54,933 bases of DNA, from contig JAQIBX010000153.1 in NCBI GenBank assembly GCA_027858895.1, positions 1 through 54,933 of the forward strand. Reading direction: 5' to 3'. Below, piece by piece: positions 53,092 through 54,933 of the stretch. The notes below the pieces were generated by a model. That model saw only the letters and a program-made list of their open reading frames with translations, had not been told where the DNA came from and ran no database searches. Source of the stretch: Desulfuromusa sp. Lineage in GTDB: Bacteria; Desulfobacterota; Desulfuromonadia; Desulfuromonadales; Geopsychrobacteraceae. Each line of letters starts with the position of its first letter. Position 1 is the first letter of the stretch. The translations under genes and the position numbers were made by a program.

Positions 53092-54432
53092 ATGTTTCGA
53101 GAGGTCAAGAAAAATTTTAGCAAGCTGAGCCTGATGCTGCTTATTGTAACTGCGGCGTTCCTGCTCTGGGGCTGTAGCGGAGGCGGAAGTGAATTCGATG
53201 CACCAGAAGCAACAAATTCGGCGCCACTTGCCGGACAGACCCAGAATGTATTGATCGATGCTGACACACTCAAAGCTTGGGTTGATGACGGTTTGGTCAA
53301 CAATGATGAAAGTTACGAAAATGTTGTCATTCTGACCGCCGGTGGATCTTATGATGCTGGCCATATTCCGGGAGCCCAGAACTGGAGTGTCTCCGGAATG
53401 GAGCGTTGGGAAGGTCCGGTGTACAGTGGCAATATGGTCCTCGATGGCCCGACGATGGATGCCATGTTGTGCGAATATGGTATTGATGAGCGGACCACTA
53501 TCGTGTTTGCCGGCAGTGGCAACCCTTCCCGTCTGTATTTTAATTTCCGCTATTGGGGGTTCCCCAAAGACAGACTTAAAGTCCTGAACGGCAACCAAGC
53601 AGCATGGACAGATGCAGGATACGCACTAACCACTGTTGTTCCCGCTGTGGCTGAAACGACTTTCGGTGTCGGCTACCTTCCTGCTATGAACCCGGATGTT
53701 CGTGCCTCACTCGATGAATTGATCAAGGCTGTGGATAGTAGTTCTGCCGTACCGTTGAACACCTATGAGGCGACCAATGCGGCAACCCCTGCAGTTGGAG
53801 GAATCTTCCCCGATTATAGCGATGGCGACGGTCCAAATGACGAAGATGCTTCCGACCGTACGATCTTCCAGGGGACTATATTGGGTGCGCAACAAATGGC
53901 ACGCATACCAGCTTTTTATGTTGATGGAGATCGTGGCAAAGAGATTGAGAGCGCCGCGAATATCCAAACATCCCTGGAAGCTCTCGGGATGGACGGCAGC
54001 AAACCGATCATCACCTACTGCCGTGCTGGTAACCTGGCCGCACAAGGTTTTATGCCGATTGATGTGACTCTCGGCTGGGATGTCATGGTCTACGACGGTT
54101 CTTGGAGTCAGTGGGGCAGCCTGACCAATGAAACGGATCTCGCTCTTGTCCCGAGCACCGATTACACTCTGCCGGCAGAATTGTCGGAATGGGCAACGGA
54201 TGTTCTCACCACGGGGAACGACGATGGCGTGACGATCGAAGATCCCTATTACAATTATGAGACACCCGGTACATTAATTGAGCAACCGAGACTTAGAGTG
54301 CTTGAAGGCGTTCTGAGTCCTTACGATGATGGTGCTAACAGCATCGAAATCGAAGACCTGGAATATTACAACACGCTGCCGGAAGGCGGAGCCGCAACGT
54401 CCACCTCAGGTGGTTCCGGCGGAGGTTGTTAA
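53092..54432 (+). CDS. Tandem rhodanese-domain lipoprotein (ExtH-like)
   Basis: This is a 446-residue exported lipoprotein. The signal LMLLIVTAAFLLWGC ends at lipobox Cys28. Two rhodanese folds follow. In the first (about 55-185: GSYDAGHIPGAQNW, then IVFAGSGNPSRL) the active-site Cys position is not Cys. The second (about 190-370) has ITYCRAGNLAAQ with Cys310 as the likely sulfur carrier. The C-terminus is unusual, TSTSGGSGGGC, ending on Cys446. The frame is open back to 53017, but the ATG at 53092 has AGGAG five bases before it and starts the signal peptide. A porin gene follows, recalling the ExtH-ExtI pair of Geobacter sulfurreducens. A redox or chalcogen-related role is inference. Confidence 0.85.
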   Translation: MFREVKKNFSKLSLMLLIVTAAFLLWGCSGGGSEFDAPEATNSAPLAGQTQNVLIDADTLKAWVDDGLVNNDESYENVVILTAGGSYDAGHIPGAQNWSVSGMERWEGPVYSGNMVLDGPTMDAMLCEYGIDERTTIVFAGSGNPSRLYFNFRYWGFPKDRLKVLNGNQAAWTDAGYALTTVVPAVAETTFGVGYLPAMNPDVRASLDELIKAVDSSSAVPLNTYEATNAATPAVGGIFPDYSDGDGPNDEDASDRTIFQGTILGAQQMARIPAFYVDGDRGKEIESAANIQTSLEALGMDGSKPIITYCRAGNLAAQGFMPIDVTLGWDVMVYDGSWSQWGSLTNETDLALVPSTDYTLPAELSEWATDVLTTGNDDGVTIEDPYYNYETPGTLIEQPRLRVLEGVLSPYDDGANSIEIEDLEYYNTLPEGGAATSTSGGSGGGC

Positions 54433-54448
54433 TAACATCACGTTGACT

Positions 54449-54484
54449 CGTGCCCCGCTCATTATTTTAGCGGGCTGGGGCACG
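54449..54484 (+). terminator. Hairpin between the rhodanese and porin genes
   Basis: CGTGCCCC (54449-54456) pairs with GGGGCACG (54477-54484), with an inner CCCGCT/AGCGGG pairing. No U-run follows, so it is more likely a partial terminator or mRNA-stabilising hairpin that sets the ratio of the two proteins. Confidence 0.5.
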
Positions 54485-54508
54485 CACATTTAAAAAGGAG
54501 ATAATCGT

Positions 54509-54933
54509 ATGAAAGTATTTAAGAAAGCAGCTTTGCTCTGCACCTTTGCGGCAGCATTCTGCCTGATCGCAAGCTCGGCTTTTGCCGGCCCAACCTGGTC
54601 GTTCGGTGATGAAGATCAAGGACTGATGAAATTGGAGTACAAGGGCCAGTTTCAGGTCCTCAATCGTGATACTGGCGCTGGACCGGCCCCCAGTGATGGC
54701 AGTGCGACTGAATTTAACTTCCGCCGGAACCGTCTGGCTCTGATGGGTGCCTGGGCCAATACCTTTGGTTTGTATGTGCAGACCGAATACACAGAAGACC
54801 GAAACATCCTACCACTTGGTGTTTCCGACGGCGCAGATGGTAACTTTCAAATACTGGATGCCGTTTTTCGCTTCAAGCTGAACAACAGCCTTAATCTGTG
54901 GGTTGGTAAATTCAAGTACAACTTGACCCGTGA
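54509..54933 (+). CDS. Outer-membrane porin, phosphate-selective-porin (O/P) type, partial
   Basis: The first 141 residues of a gene run off the window. A signal peptide (KVFKKAALLCTFAAAFCLIASSAFA) is followed by beta-strands typical of Porin_O_P: LMKLEYKGQFQVLNRDTG, FNFRRNRLALMGAWAN, FGLYVQTEYTED and LNLWVGKFKYNLT. AAAGGAG lies before the ATG. It sits 76 bp behind the rhodanese lipoprotein, the arrangement seen for ExtI, a porin-like protein implicated in selenite and tellurite reduction in Geobacter. That identity needs the rest of the gene. Confidence 0.82.
   Translation, partial: MKVFKKAALLCTFAAAFCLIASSAFAGPTWSFGDEDQGLMKLEYKGQFQVLNRDTGAGPAPSDGSATEFNFRRNRLALMGAWANTFGLYVQTEYTEDRNILPLGVSDGADGNFQILDAVFRFKLNNSLNLWVGKFKYNLTR

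Overview
The window is a 54.9 kb stretch of a Gram-negative chromosome with moderate G+C by eye. It most resembles a Desulfuromonadales bacterium (Geobacter/Desulfuromonas relatives). The reasons are the block mrp-gatC-gatA-gatB-mtnA-glnE, receiver proteins with a DUF4388-like domain, a complete gspA-to-gspN type II secretion cluster, a glnK-amtB pair behind a sigma-54 promoter, and a rhodanese lipoprotein followed by a porin, as in the ExtH/ExtI pair of Geobacter. This placement is inferred from gene content; no species call is possible.

Layout. 1-1.9 kb: a hybrid-type sensor kinase whose sensor half is cut off at a palindrome. 2.2-9.3 kb: a tightly packed set of CLC chloride channel, UvrD/PcrA helicase and a 1005-residue receiver/MalT-like/SARP regulator. 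9.4-19.9 kb: housekeeping block of Mrp ATPase, GatCAB amidotransferase, MtnA, GlnE and a receiver-DUF4388-J-domain-TPR protein; the gat intergenic gaps each carry a different palindromic repeat. 20-26 kb: single genes (Bax-like glucosaminidase, TtcA-like tRNA thiolase, lytic transglycosylase, DUF1499 lipoprotein, homocysteine methyltransferase, iron-sulfur flavoprotein, MetF). 26.6-28.2 kb: a HipBA toxin-antitoxin pair. 28.5-35.2 kb: a minus-strand efflux operon TetR-OMF-MFP-RND-zinc-ribbon protein in which the TetR gene is broken by one missing A in a poly-A run. 35.6-37.4 kb: glnK-amtB with a sigma-54 promoter and a strong terminator. 37.5-51.8 kb: the whole T2SS cluster on the minus strand, gspA-B-C-D-E-F-G-H-I-J-K-L-M-N, with a miniature transposon between gspL and gspM. 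52.1-54.9 kb: a TetR regulator, a palindrome, a tandem-rhodanese lipoprotein and the start of an outer-membrane porin that runs off the window.

How the parts relate. GlnK-AmtB and GlnE are both nitrogen-control elements. MtnA, MetF and the homocysteine methyltransferase serve methionine and one-carbon metabolism. The T2SS and the rhodanese/porin pair both act at the outer membrane; in metal-reducing relatives such systems serve export of redox proteins and extracellular reduction, but a role here is inference. No rRNA, tRNA or CRISPR array was seen.
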